A stretch of DNA of 64,000 bases from assembly GCA_020081605.1 (NCBI GenBank), contig JAHREC010000009.1:5084001-5148000 (forward strand). Direction: 5' to 3'. Source of the DNA: Albifimbria verrucaria (lineage: Eukaryota > Ascomycota > Sordariomycetes > Hypocreales > Stachybotryaceae). Under the pieces are notes generated by a model, which had not been told where the DNA came from, ran no database searches, and saw only the letters and a program-made list of their open reading frames with translations. The position numbers and the translations under genes were made by a program. This document shows, one piece after another, positions 35,254-46,826 of this stretch. How positions within the stretch are numbered: position 1 is the stretch's first letter; every line of letters begins with the position of its first letter.

Positions 35254-36030
35254 GTACGCGTTCAGCGACTGGCCTACAGACGCTCTCCATCTTACTCGAT
35301 CTTCGCCTGAATAGGTAGGTACTAGGTAGATACCTGAAAGACGGAGCAACCACAGGCCCAAGGACCAGGTACTCGACCGAAGCCCTCGGCGACATCTACG
35401 CAGACTGCCATGATCCCACAACCCGAGCATACATATTGCTGGATCCGCAAACACAACGACACACCCAGGGCCCCTCGCTTTCCTTAGCCCAGGGGTTGCA
35501 CGGTTGATCGCCGCTCGACACTACCCAAGTGGCGCAAGCTTGACTTGTGCTAGTGCAGGGACGAGGACGACAAGCTACAGCACAGTACAGTAGAGTGAGT
35601 ATACGCACCTAACCAGCAGAGGGGAAAGCGCAAGGGAAAAGTCAAGGGAAAATAAATCAATACAGGGCAAGATTCGTCAAGATCCACACATGTCAGCAGT
35701 AAGCAGAAACAACTCCTCGATATGGTCTCGATGGAGCCGCACCCTTTCCTCTGCCAAGGCGTCTTGTCCCGGTCCGTCCTACTCCAGGGCATCCAAACCC
35801 CTATCCCTAGGAGGTATCTATCGCCAGGGACGAAAAGCCAAGTCGAAGCACTAAAACGATCATCAGCGTTCGGTGCAGGTACTTGCCAGATCAGGTATCT
35901 CGACCTCTGCTGCGCGGTATCCACCCTACGCTGCTGCTGCGTCACAGGTGGGTTCCAGCGCTAGAGATAGCCTGATATGGCCTGATCAGACCCTGCCGTG
36001 GTACCTTGTCTCCCGTCCCCTTGGAAGTGC

Positions 36031-36051
36031 TCTGTACTCTGTACTCTGTAC
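36031..36051. repeat. Heptamer tandem repeat (TCTGTAC)3
   Basis: Three perfect copies in the non-coding region. Confidence 0.85.
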
Positions 36052-38524
36052 TCACCTACAGGTAACTCCCTCGCCCTCCTCTCCCACTGCTCCGTCCACA
36101 ACAAAGGGCACTCTGCTCCAGACAAGACAAAGGGTTACCAATGAGACATGGACTATTTCCATCTTGTGCAGAGCCGACCCGTAACTACAGAACTGTACCG
36201 TACAGAGCAGCAGAATTATCACGAAACACAGATGTAGGTACTAAGGTAGGCAAGCTTGTGCCACGGCCTAACCACAGCACCCCTCCACGTTACATGTAGA
36301 TGCACATGCGGTACTTGCGCAGCCCTTCTGTTACAGCAACTGCAAGTGCCGCGATCTGTTACAGATTTTCCTCTCCCTTTCATTCACAGCCAATCATCCT
36401 CTCTCTCTCCTCCCGGGCCTCCCCACAACGCTCGCGCGCACGCGAGGATCGCCAGCAGAAGCAATCTGCTGCCCAGCACCGCCGCCTTGATTGGGCTGGT
36501 GATCCGCGGAGCCTGCACCGCCGGGCGAGCTTGCAGCCAGCCGGCGGAACGCGGGACACTCTCGCCAACACAACGGGCCGGATGGACGGGAGCACCAACA
36601 AACCAACCGCCAGCCAACCTCCTCTCCTGTGCATGGGTGCTTATGGAAGATTCGTCATGCTTGTCTGTTTTTTTCTTCTTCTATGGGCTACTCGAGACCA
36701 TTCGTAGTGATGGAATCGACTGGCCACTCCGGACTCTCCGTCAACTCGAAACGCAGGCTTGCGTATCTGTTGCATCCCACAGAGCCTGTTGGCTCCCACG
36801 CTCGTTCGCATCTTTGCATCTGCTGCACGCGCGTTCGCTGGCTCTCGCTCCTCTCACCTCCAAATAGCGTCATCTCTCGACAACCGCACGTCGCGCTAAA
36901 AGCATGTCGCTAGTCCGAAGCACCGTCTCCAACCGGTGTCACAGACAGACAATCTCGACCACGCCCTGGTAGAGATGATGGACAATCATTCCCTGTCTAA
37001 TGCTTTGTCTTTGCCTTCACTCAAGCTTAATCGATCGCCATTCAACTTATGCGGGACACTGGGGTCGGTACAGCGCTCAGTGGTTAACTAGGGACGTATA
37101 CTGATTGACCAACGCCACGAATAGATGTACCAACAATTGTTATCCAATTGTGAAGCTATCTGCATAACATTTAGAACAGTTTTCGGCTAGGGTTGAAGTC
37201 TAGCAAGCATGCGTCTATACTTAGTCGGCAGGCTCGCTACCCATGTGTAAGCACCTCCATGCGTTTCACTGTGCATGTCAAAGCAATGGATTGCGTTCCT
37301 CCATACCTTGATTGGCATGTGTACCACTTACAGCACTTCGACTCTCGCCTTGATGACCGGCGCCGTGACCAAGTATCGAAGCTGAAAGAGGTCCCTGAGC
37401 TTGGCATTGGACAATCGTTGCCAGCATGCAGAAACTGTGCATAAACCACAGTCTAAAGCTCGGTGTCGTCAACATGCCCGATCTTTCCAAACAAGCAATA
37501 TTTTGTCTCATCTCGGGCCAACTGCAAAGCCCAATGCTCCACGCACAACACTACTAGAGAGTGCCTCCGACGTATGCTCCGTCCTCGAACCGTGACAGAA
37601 GCTTGATCAGGCACGCTTCTCTGTCGTGATACGCAAACTGCCTCTCCACCAGAGCCGTCTTCTCCAAGCGTCAAATCCCTGCACGCGCCAGGTTTCCAGG
37701 AATCCCCGCCGATCCGTCACAGAAGCTTTCCTGTCACAGACTAGGGCCTCACCACCCACCCCCGTTTCCCTTGCCGATCGCGTCACACATGTTATATACA
37801 GTAACCTACATTCTTATGATTAGGCATAGGTAGCGGAGAGGGGGTGGTTTCGGTGCCGATCGCATTACGCGGCCACGGTGTTACCGTGCAGCCGATACCC
37901 GCTGTAAGAGCATCGCAATTTGCTTCTGCGACCGGCCAAATTTAATCGTCAGCACACAGGGCTTGTGCCTAGATGGAATCGACGAGACCTCTTCTTCTTA
38001 CTTTTCGTGCGCCTCTAACGATGAGATTTGACTCGAGAATGAGATCACACGAAAGAGCTGACGTACGAAGCGGAGGCCGTTGACCTACTGTGGAGTTGAA
38101 ATCTGGAACACATTGGGCCGGTTTCTAGATCGTGCGGTTTTCCTGGGGACTGGGAATAACTCCTTGGCGAAACACTTGAAACAGCACATGGTTCTGCTCT
38201 TTGGGAATAGTATGGTGTTTCCGCACCAAGACTGGTCCCAATTCACTCTACGGGCGGGTCCTGCTTCGGTGGAAGCTCTCCGTGGCCTCATTGCTATGAT
38301 CATAGCTGACAAGCACCTGCGAATCCATCCAAGGCCAAAGAGAAGGTTTGCAGCCCTGATCCGTTCCTCAACTTAGGTCAACTTGCAATTTTGATGAATT
38401 CGCTGATACAATGACCCTCTCACGTCTGTGACTAATACATGTTCGATTTGTTATGGCCCATAAACTACCTGACCATCCTGGTATTAACTCATAGTAGCAT
38501 TCTGCCTATACCCATAAAATATCA

Positions 38525-40621
38525 TCATCGTTCATTGTTCATTGCATCATGCCGCGTGGCATCTAGCCCTGCTTCTTGTCCCCAGCTCCGGGCGATGAGC
38601 CCTGTCCTCCTCGTACGCTGGAGGGGCTCGTCCACCGGGCCTCCCATGTAAGCCGGCGGTTCTGCACCTCCCCTCCTGATACGTTGCCGTATCGACCGGT
38701 GATCTCGGCTCCGCCACGGCACTGCTCGACTCCGCGTAACCCCCTTCTCAAAACTTGTTCCGGCAGGTAGGCTACTTCCCACCCTAATGCTCGGCGGTGC
38801 TCCAGTCGAGGACCTGCCATCCACGGAGGCAGCAGTACTGCTTGAGGCCACCTCGTGAGGTAAGTCGTTGTTCGCAAAGCTAGCGGTGCTCTGGGCGTAG
38901 GAGCTGCCGCCCTCCGCGCCTCTGAGGACATCATGCAGCACCCGTGCGCCTGCAGGCCATTGTCCGCCTTGCACGGGCACCTCTCCGCGAAGAATCTGCT
39001 CGACGCGAACAGTTCCACCGTAGAATGCCGCATTGGCATCCTTGCGTTCAACGATAACAGTGCCGTCGACCTGCACACCGACATAGAAGCCGCGTGACTT
39101 GACATATGAGAATACAGGCTTGAGGCTGGAACTGGAAATGCGCCGTTGTATCTTTGCGCCAGGACGCTCCGCCTGTAGGTGGTTCGAATCCTGTGCTGGG
39201 AGAGATGTCGAGGACGAGGTGTCGTCACCCGTTACGCCAACACCCAGGCCGACGGGGGTAGGGTCGGCAACCTCCTTGCCCTTCTTCTTACGCATCTTCT
39301 CCTCCTCGCTCTTGGAGCCCATCGACGTTCCGACCTCAACGGCGCTGCCTGCACCCCAGGGGCCAGCTGACACTGCCATGTCACCGCCGATGCTGACGCG
39401 TGTATTCGTAAAGGCCGAAAGCGCCTCTCTGGTGTTGATGACGCAAACACAGTCGTAAATATCGACGCCAAACTGCAGACCGGCACCGACACTTAATACT
39501 TGGATTGCCGAAGGCGGGCTCCACGAGCCGTCGGGCAATCGGGAGACAAGCAGGCCAGAGCCCATAGCGCCGGTCACGTACCAGCCACCGCGAAGGGTGG
39601 TAAAATGGCGAGGCCGACAGCATTGGCAATGACCTGGGGAGGAATGGTAAGGCGGGCGCGGTTCTTGATCTTCTGCTTGGATGAGTCGCTCCGGGACGGG
39701 TCGGCACTGGGCTCGGTGTAGACACCCTCTTCTGAGAAGGACATGTTAGTAAATAAAGTCGTATGCTACGCAGAATTGAGCTTACTGCAAAAGGCTTTAA
39801 AACCTGGGCCGCCTTCTCGCACTCTTTGTCGATTGACTGTGGCAGGAAACTCGGGCTCCCAATCTTCGCGACGGCTCGTTGACCGAGATTGAGAAGCGGT
39901 CTCCCAGCTCTTCTTGTGGGGTTGGGCGCCCGAAGGCTCGGATCCGGCAACCCCACCTACTGCCGTATAGTCGACAGCACCGTCCGGCTCGACCTTTTGA
40001 AACCCACGGTGGGGATCTTCTCCTCCTTGGGATCTGTTGACGGAGGGGCCGGTGGCTGCTCATTGATGGTGTCTGAGATGGGCGAAGGGGCCTGCTGTTC
40101 ATCCCTATCGCTATATGAAGGCGAAGGCACTCGCTTCTCATCTCTGTTCACCATGACGGGAGAGATAATTTGCTCCTCGTGAGGTGCTCCGATCGTAGAG
40201 GGTGCCGGCTCATGCTGCTCTGAGGCTGAGGGGAGAAGAAAGGTGACGGCCGAGTTGGACTGGGGAGATACGATATCGGCAAGATTTATTCCATCGACGG
40301 GGTCGGAATTTGTCTGATGAGACGCGGGAGGAACAGAAGCTTGTAACTCGGCGGGTTCCTCTGGGAGAAGACCACCACTGGCGTAGGGAGGATAGTCACC
40401 CTCCACAGATGCATGAGACTGTTCAGCCTGGGAAGCGGAATATATCGAATATTGTTCAGGATTTTCGGTTGCGAATGACTTGGAGTCATTGACGGCCGGA
40501 GGAGGTGGAGGAGGGTAATCGGGTTTGTTAGTGGTCGGAGTCGACTCGGAGTTGTCAGCAGCCGGAGGGGAGGAGGAAAGCTTGGCTGGTGAGCTTCGGG
40601 ATGGTTCTCTGAACTTGACAT
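38525..40621 (-). CDS. SYLF (Ysc84-type) domain protein with proline-rich N-terminus
   Basis: SYLF/Ysc84 domains bind phosphoinositides and F-actin at endocytic sites. The start ATGTCAAGTTC at 40621 (CAACATG) opens a disordered Pro/Ser-rich N-terminus of about 200 residues (KPDYPPPPPPAVND). The SYLF domain follows: SIDKECEKAAQVLKPF, a 54-bp intron at 39732-39785 (GTAAGC..TCTCAG with ACTAAC branch), then IKNRARLTIPPQVIANAVGL, GGWYVTGAMGSGLLVSRLPD, SVGAGLQFGVDIYDCVCVIN and GGDMAVSAGPWGAGSAVEVG. A second conserved block (KPVFSYVKSRGFYVGVQVDG, AAFYGGTVRVEQILRGEVP) closes the fold. The C-terminus carries a PPAY motif, a possible WW-domain ligand. Frame breaks lie near 40600, 40005 (AAAA), 39890 and 39612 (TTT). 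The SH3 domain of yeast Ysc84 is absent, as in many filamentous-fungal homologues. Confidence 0.85.
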
Positions 40622-41958
40622 GTTGGGCTTTTGTTGTCAAGAAAATGATGGAAAGCAAGGAAAGGCGCAACGTTTAAAATAATAAGACTTGAGGAATGGG
40701 GTATCGAGAAGAACAGTGATGGGATGCAAACAGGAAGCACAGAGCATGGGGATCAATCTCATGTTTATAACCATAGCTCCAGCCCTTCCGCTTCCCCACG
40801 GCGCAGACCAACCTACTTGGAACAAACAGACATTGATCCCTGATCCTTTCAGGCTTTCCGCGGGGCCAAAAAAATTAAGGTCGGTCAGGCTCAGGACCAA
40901 CACATGTTTTGCGAGTAATGGTAGATAGTGACATCAATTCCCAGCGCGCATACGCTCCATTCTAGGTTTACTGCCACCCTCGCGAGCGCGTGGTTAGTGG
41001 TGCGATCCGAGAGCACAGGCCTATAATTAACCCAAACAGCGAGCGAGCAGGCAAGGGAACTCTGGACCGGGGGCTTTTGCGAAAGCCGAGCAACGGGCGC
41101 GGGCGCGAATGGCGAGCCACGCGGGCGAGAGCACTGCACAGCCACGGCGCAGGCTGGGACACCGACTTGTTTTTGGGTGAGTATGGCACAGCAGAGGCGG
41201 CTTGGACAAGTGCAGCGGACGGCGAGTACGCGTCGGGAGAATGATCTGCGTGAGGGTGGGACGGGTTGGGTGGCTGTCCAAAGTAACATTCAGATTTGAG
41301 TACTTGGGTAAGCTTAACATGTGAGGTTGGTGCTTGGAGGCATACCTGTTGCATTCGGTCTTTGATTGACACGAGGCAATGCAACATACATAATGCAATG
41401 CAATACAACGTGGTTCATTCAGGGTCCAGCACCTTTACATCTATTCCTCAAACCAGGCTTCGAGTTCTAGACTCTATGACAGACGATATGAAGTGTTGTA
41501 GCTAAACTTGAGCATTGTGCTATTTGTACATAATGAGCACAATGCATTGTCAAACATTGCGTGCGCTTGAAACAGCCGATCCTTGCCTTCCTGATTATGC
41601 CAATCCTCGGAGGTCCGAATCGGTGTTATTCGCTGACCCAACAGCCAGACCCGGACACCATGTCTAGTTACCCTATACTCAGAAGACCCGACTCTGGTGA
41701 TGTGGCTGTATCACACCACGCCTTGAACTCATGCTGCTGAGGGAACACAGAGCTTTTGAATTGGTATTTGTTTTTCATTATACTGGCTGGTTTAGTCAGA
41801 CAACAAAGAGCAAATCATACCTTCGGCCTCCTCCATGCCATCCATCGAGATACCAAACCACCAGCTCCACTCGCTCACCTCCCCGGCCATATCACCAACC
41901 CTCGCTTATTCACTCACCCCCTCACGTCCGCACAACCAACGCTCACCACGCCGTGACC
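40622..41958. other. Divergent intergenic region
   Basis: About 1.3 kb between the SYLF gene and the FSH1 gene, GC-rich in the middle. No open frame has recognisable content. Short direct repeats of TGCAATGCAATAC type occur near 41380-41407. Confidence 0.4.
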
Positions 41959-42734
41959 ATGCCTGACCCTTCCACCCGCCACCTCCCCGCATCCTCTGCC
42001 TCCACGGCGGCGGCGTCAACGCCGAGGTCTTTGAGCTGCAGTGCCGCGCCATCATCGCCCGGCTGCGGCCCTACTTCCGCCTCGTCTTTGTCAACGGGCC
42101 CCTGCCCTGCGCGCCGCATGAGAAAATCGTCGCCGTGTACGGGGACCAGGGCCCTTTCTTTCGGTGGATGCCCTGGCTCGACGTCCACAGCGACGTAGAC
42201 GACGATGCTGCCGCTGAGACCATCATGCGGACCTGCCTGGACGCCATGAAGCGTGACTCGGCGGCTCACTCCGCCACCGGTGACTGGGTCGGTGTCCTGG
42301 GATTCTCTCAGGGCGCCAAGATCGCCGCCAGTCTACTCTTTGCCCAAGAGAAGGCGGTCAAGAACGGCCTCGACCCGCTGACCAGCTTCCGCTTCGGCGT
42401 CATCATGGCCGGCAGCCCGCCCGTAGTGCGCCTGGACACGCGCCTCCCGAAGATGCCCCACGTCGGCGGCGCGGGCCACATCACGGTCGAGTACAAGGAC
42501 CTGCCCGAGAACGCCCATGGGGACCACGCCCTGGTGACGCCGACGCTGCATGTGCTGGGCCTGCAGGACCCGGACGTGGCGCGGCACCGGATCCTGCTGG
42601 CGCGGTACTGCAAGCCTGGTACGGCACGGCGGGTGGAATGGGACGGCGACCACCGGCTGCCCATCAAGACGCCCGACGTGACGGCCGTGACGGGCAAGAT
42701 CCTGGAGATGGCCGAGGACACGGACGTCATCTGA
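41959..42734 (+). CDS. FSH1-family serine hydrolase
   Basis: A small alpha/beta-hydrolase. ATG at 41959 (GTGACCATGCC) begins the protein. After a net -1 shift in the CCCC at about 41988 it continues as ILCLHGGGVNAEVFELQC (oxyanion-hole HGGG). The nucleophile elbow GFSQGAKIAASLLFA contains the catalytic Ser. The catalytic Asp is likely in HVLGLQDPD and the His in EWDGDHRLPIKTPDV. FVNGPLPCAPHEKI and GPFFRWMPW are typical of the family. Total length is about 258 residues, no intron. Family members include yeast FSH1-3 and polyketide-releasing thioesterases such as LovG, but no polyketide synthase is in this window, so a general esterase role is as likely. Confidence 0.85.
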
Positions 42735-43181
42735 TTGTGTGACAGGGCGAGGATTGGCCGGCCTGAGATGGACGTGGCCTTTATGAACTGTTCATGACAT
42801 GTTATAGAGTAGACGCAAAGCAAGCAAGCAAGCATTGGAATTAGGCACAGGCGCTGTTAAGTCGTCACTGTTCGTTGGTGACGTCTATTCGCATTACATT
42901 GAGGCATGGCCACGGCTTTTCTAGAGCGCGCCGCCCTATATTCATCATTGCGGCGGGCATACATGCTAAGTCTGAATTCTTCATAACGAGCGCCATGGAT
43001 TCCTGGCAAAGCCTTACACAAGCGGCTTATACTTCCTTCCGTAGTCCACCCCTCGAAGCATGTTATATGAGGCATGATTCTATAATTGTACAAGGTCTAA
43101 AGCAAAACAACCATCGCATGTACCTTGGTTGTGGTAGCTTTCAAAAGCTCTGTAAAGATGTGGCATGTACACGTAAAAGGC
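42735..43181. other. Convergent spacer
   Basis: Between the stops of the FSH1 and GH47 genes; nothing recognised. Confidence 0.4.
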
Positions 43182-44993
43182 CTATGTAAGGTCATGGGTG
43201 CTGGGTTGCGGGCGTTTGAGCGGGTGTGCTTCAGTGTTAAGCACGTACTCGTCTAGGCTGATAACGTCAGGGGTGAGAAAATGAGGTAGAAATACTTGAG
43301 CGTCTCGGCCAACCAAAAACTCTGTACAATCCAAGTCAGCAGATATAAAAATAAGGACACGCAGCAATGCTTACCTCCATAGAGTCAAGCTTATCCGTGG
43401 TGCCCTCGGCCCTCACGTCCTTGATGGCCGAGAATGCCAGGTCAGTTCGGGTGGCCTTCAGGATGGCTTGGAACATGTCCCATGCCAAATCCTGCAGGTC
43501 GGCCTTGCCTGTCATGCGGTACAGCAGGAAAATGCTCTCGATAGCCTCGGGTCGCAGTAGATACCGCGCATCACGGGTATTCTTGAAACCCTTTACGGGC
43601 TGGTTCGTTTGGGCCGTCTCCTCCTCCCACAACTTCTGGTCCCATACACATGGCTCTTCCATGGACTTGCAAGGGATGAGTTGGAAGATCTCGGGCATGA
43701 TGCCGGTAGGCGTGGCCGAGTAAGCCCAGCTGCAGCCGCGTGCCAGGCGCTCGCCCAGGCCAACATGCTCCGCCAGCTCAAAGAGCTTTCCGCCAAGTCC
43801 AAACATGCCGCCGACGAAACATGTGAGATGTTGACTTTCATGGGTCAGCTGTATGCTGTCTGCGCCATTCCGCACGCGAACGTCGCCTGTAAAAGAATAT
43901 CCGGATACCCATCGCTTCCTCGCGGCACCATCGGCCTGAACATTAGGTTCTTGATTACAGTGTCGGCCGCCCCACGATACATCTTTTCGTAAGTCTCGTC
44001 GACCCCGCCCAGCAGGGCATGCATCTTGGGTAGGTACTCGTAGAGCGAATCGGCCAGCGCGCCCAGCGTGAAGCTGTTGTCGGGGACGGTTTCGGCACGG
44101 AAGTTGATGGCAATCGGCCACATGCCTGGCAGGTGAGTATCGTTCTGGACGCGCTCAAGGAAGCGGGTAATTCGATCGGTGGCATCGTAGTACTTGGGGT
44201 CGCCCGTTATCTGCGAAAGCCGAGTGAACTCGAGGCACAGCGAGGCAGGCGACGCCGAGGGATCGTTGGTCCCGGCTCGCAAGCGTCCTTGGCGGGACTC
44301 GACAAAGTTGAGCCAGAATCCTGGAAGACGATTGGGCGTATCGAAGCCAGCGTAAAGCATCTCGCCCAGCTCGACCGCCTTCTTCAGCAGCATCTTGTCA
44401 CCGCTGAGGTCAAAGGCGCTCAGCAAGCCACCGAGGTACCGAATTGTTGTCTCGAACATGTTGGCGGCACCGGCTTCCGTCTTGGCCCAGTCCAGGCGCG
44501 CAATAGCGGCAGCGGCCTCACGGAATTCGCTCTCGAAGCCCATGATCCACAGAGTGTCGAGCGAATCCACGACCGTGGCCGCCCATCCACCAAAGGTATC
44601 CTTGCCATGACCGGTGACCGGAGTCAGCTCGTCCTTCATCCAAGCATGTTTGCGATAGGCATGGTAGCTTCGCTCGAAGGCTTCCCGCACAGCCGCGCGG
44701 CGCTGATCGTTGGTGGTAGAACGCTTGAAGGCGCTGTCATCGGCCTGGACCTTGGGGAGATGTTTCGGGGCGCCAGTCGGCAGTGGCTTGATGGGACCAG
44801 GCGGGTGGAATTGCTTCGCCGTGGACCAGTCGAACGAGCTCGGCACGAAGGCGGCAGAAGCAGTGTGCGGCGTAGACAAGGCTGACGATGGCGGCGAGGG
44901 CAGTCGCTTAAGGTGAAGTACGAGGAAGATGAGGACGATGGCACCCGTCAGCACGGCGAGGCGCGGTGTTCTTCGAGATAGACGCGGACCCAT
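43182..44993 (-). CDS. Class I alpha-1,2-mannosidase (GH47), Golgi/ER type II membrane enzyme
   Basis: This would trim alpha-1,2-linked mannose from N-glycans. ATG at 44993 gives a short basic tail and a signal-anchor (LAVLTGAIVLIFLVLHL). GH47 signatures follow: SYHAYRKHAWMKDELTPVTG, DSLDTLWIMGFESEFREA, NMFETTIRYLGGLLSAFDLS, ADSLYEYLPKMHALLGG, LTCFVGGMFGLGGKL, LLRPEAIESIFLLYRMTGK and, in the last exon, LNTEAHPLKRPQ, the conserved TEAHP end. An intron at 43322-43374 (GTAAGC..TACAG) separates the C-terminal 46 codons. Two net -1 shifts, near 43898 (TTTT) and 43278 (CCCC), break an otherwise full-length catalytic domain of about 600 residues. Confidence 0.9.
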
Positions 44994-46826
44994 GGCACTG
45001 ATAGACCATGGCGCGGCGACGGAGAGAAAGGGAGGGACGGAGGAAGGACGAAGTTCATGTCGAGAGGAGGAGGAGAGGATCTTTGGAGTCAGCAGCCCTT
45101 GGCACGGATGTGCTGAAGTGTTCTAAAACAGTGCTTCAGCCCACGGTTGATCGACAGAGGAACGCGGAGGTACTTCTGACAACGTGAGCCATGGGCGATC
45201 TTACATGTACTTTTAAGTATTTCAACATGCAGCCACTGCCGGGGACTTTTCTTCAGCAATTCAGGCACAACCAAAAACAGAAGCCTTACTCAGCAGTGCA
45301 TTTTGTTCTTTTTATCTTCCCTTTCTCTCTTCTGCCGCATTTCCTCTTCGAGCCACTTCCATTTCAGGACAAACATGGCAAACCGATCACCTCTAAATAT
45401 CTACTCTGTATGCATCACGACATGCCTCCATCTTCTTCAATGGCACGCCGTCGCACCTCACAGGTAAATAAGCTTGTCCTTCGGAACCCTCTCACAAGAC
45501 TGCGAGCGGGTCGGCCTTTCGGTCAAGTACATGCCTTAAACTGGGCCTCTTCGTTAGCCTATCAACGGTTTGGCCAAGCCCCTGCATTAGTGTTACACCA
45601 CGATTCAGTCTCCGTCACGGGGCCGCACCATAGGCCTCTGCCTCTGCCCTATGGCTTTGGAAGCTTGCGCTCGTTGACAGCACATTCCGTCCTGCGCGGT
45701 AGCTTTGCTTGCCCCAGATTTACCGTAGACGTGTGACGGTGCTCAAACGATCCAGCAGAAGGCCTGTTGTCGTCCCGGAAGACACGGACGTGTCGTGCGG
45801 ACCCGCCCTCACTTAATGGCGACAGCAGCACGCACTGTTGCTTCCTGCAGATCAATGCAAACCGTGGCCGTTCTGCCTGCTTCGCCATTTTCAAACCCAA
45901 ATTGTGCGTTGTCAAAGTATAACTATCAGATACCGTCGCCAGTCCTCGGTCCGACTGCAACAATGAACCCCTTCGCCCGTGTCTGGTGGACGGAACGAAA
46001 CAAGAGAAACGTTGCGACCGTAAAAATAGTAAACCCCAATCTCACTAATTGAGAATAAACACTGCGCTTCCAGAAACGTCAATGATTCCAACCTGTCAGT
46101 CCGCCATCCCAATTTAACGAACCCGCCCGACGGCCATCAATCAACCTCAGTATGACTTTGATCTGATCCTCTAGTCTGAACAAAAATAACCATATTGCAA
46201 ACGTCCACTTGTTTAGAATCAAACCCATCTGTCCGCTTGCTAGCATGAAACTTGCAAGTTTGGACTATGACAGCTCCCAGCCTGACCAGAACCATACCCT
46301 TGTTGGAAGAACATTCGCCGATGCCGAGCACCTAGGCTGACATTTGTATGGAGGGCCTGCTCTGGATGCCCCGTCTAGCCGTAAACTTGCACTGATGGCC
46401 TGATTAGCCCCGTGTTTCGCCCACGTTGGTGGGTCTTTAGAACAGCCGATCCGACACTGCCTGTCTGAAACGATTCAGACGAGGAGGCCACTCCACCGTT
46501 GAGACGACATGCGGCAACCATTGCAAACAACATGCGACGAGACCTGTTACGGGATAATGTTCGGCCAAGATGCGATTGGATCGAGCCTGGATTCGGCCTC
46601 CAAACGTGGAGCAGCGCATACGTACTCTTGATCTTCATCGCCGCCCACTCGTCTGTTCATTTATACCCGCGCTCGTCGTTCTCGTTTTGACTTTTGAGAT
46701 TTGCAGCCTGCCATACTCATAGCCTTACCAGCTGGTCTGTTCTTTTCTATTGCAACTGGGTTGCACTTTTTCTTGTACATTCCCCTTGTTTCTTTTGTCT
46801 TTTGTTAATTCACAAAGACACACAAG
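44994..46826. other. Divergent intergenic region with MAS-gene promoter
   Basis: No supported gene. Several 60-180-codon frames on both strands lack domain content. T/C-rich sequence at 46700-46800 leads into the MAS-type gene. Confidence 0.4.

Larger units (their letters stand above)
34044..38524. other. 4.5-kb non-coding region upstream of the glycosyltransferase
   Basis: The DNA is rich in GGTAC/AGGTACC words, CT tracts and short tandem repeats. Many short overlapping open frames exist on both strands, but none has a domain, a signal peptide followed by a fold, or splice structure. It probably holds the long promoter and 5' UTR of the glycosyltransferase and the 3' flank of the SYLF gene. 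A non-coding transcript cannot be excluded. Confidence 0.45.

Noticed and set aside
34177..37823. Numerous 60-200-codon open frames on both strands
   Set aside because: Low-complexity, mutually overlapping, no introns or domains; best read as non-coding GC/CT-rich DNA.
39175..39200. GGTTCGAATCC-like tRNA T-arm
   Set aside because: It lies within the SYLF coding sequence, the T-stem does not pair, and no acceptor or anticodon arm is present.
38563..39228. 221-codon minus-strand frame overlapping the SYLF gene
   Set aside because: Alternate frame, Arg/Ser-rich; the SYLF frame matches the family throughout.
44133..44885. 250-codon plus-strand frame inside the GH47 gene
   Set aside because: Shadow of the GC-rich mannosidase coding strand; no domain.
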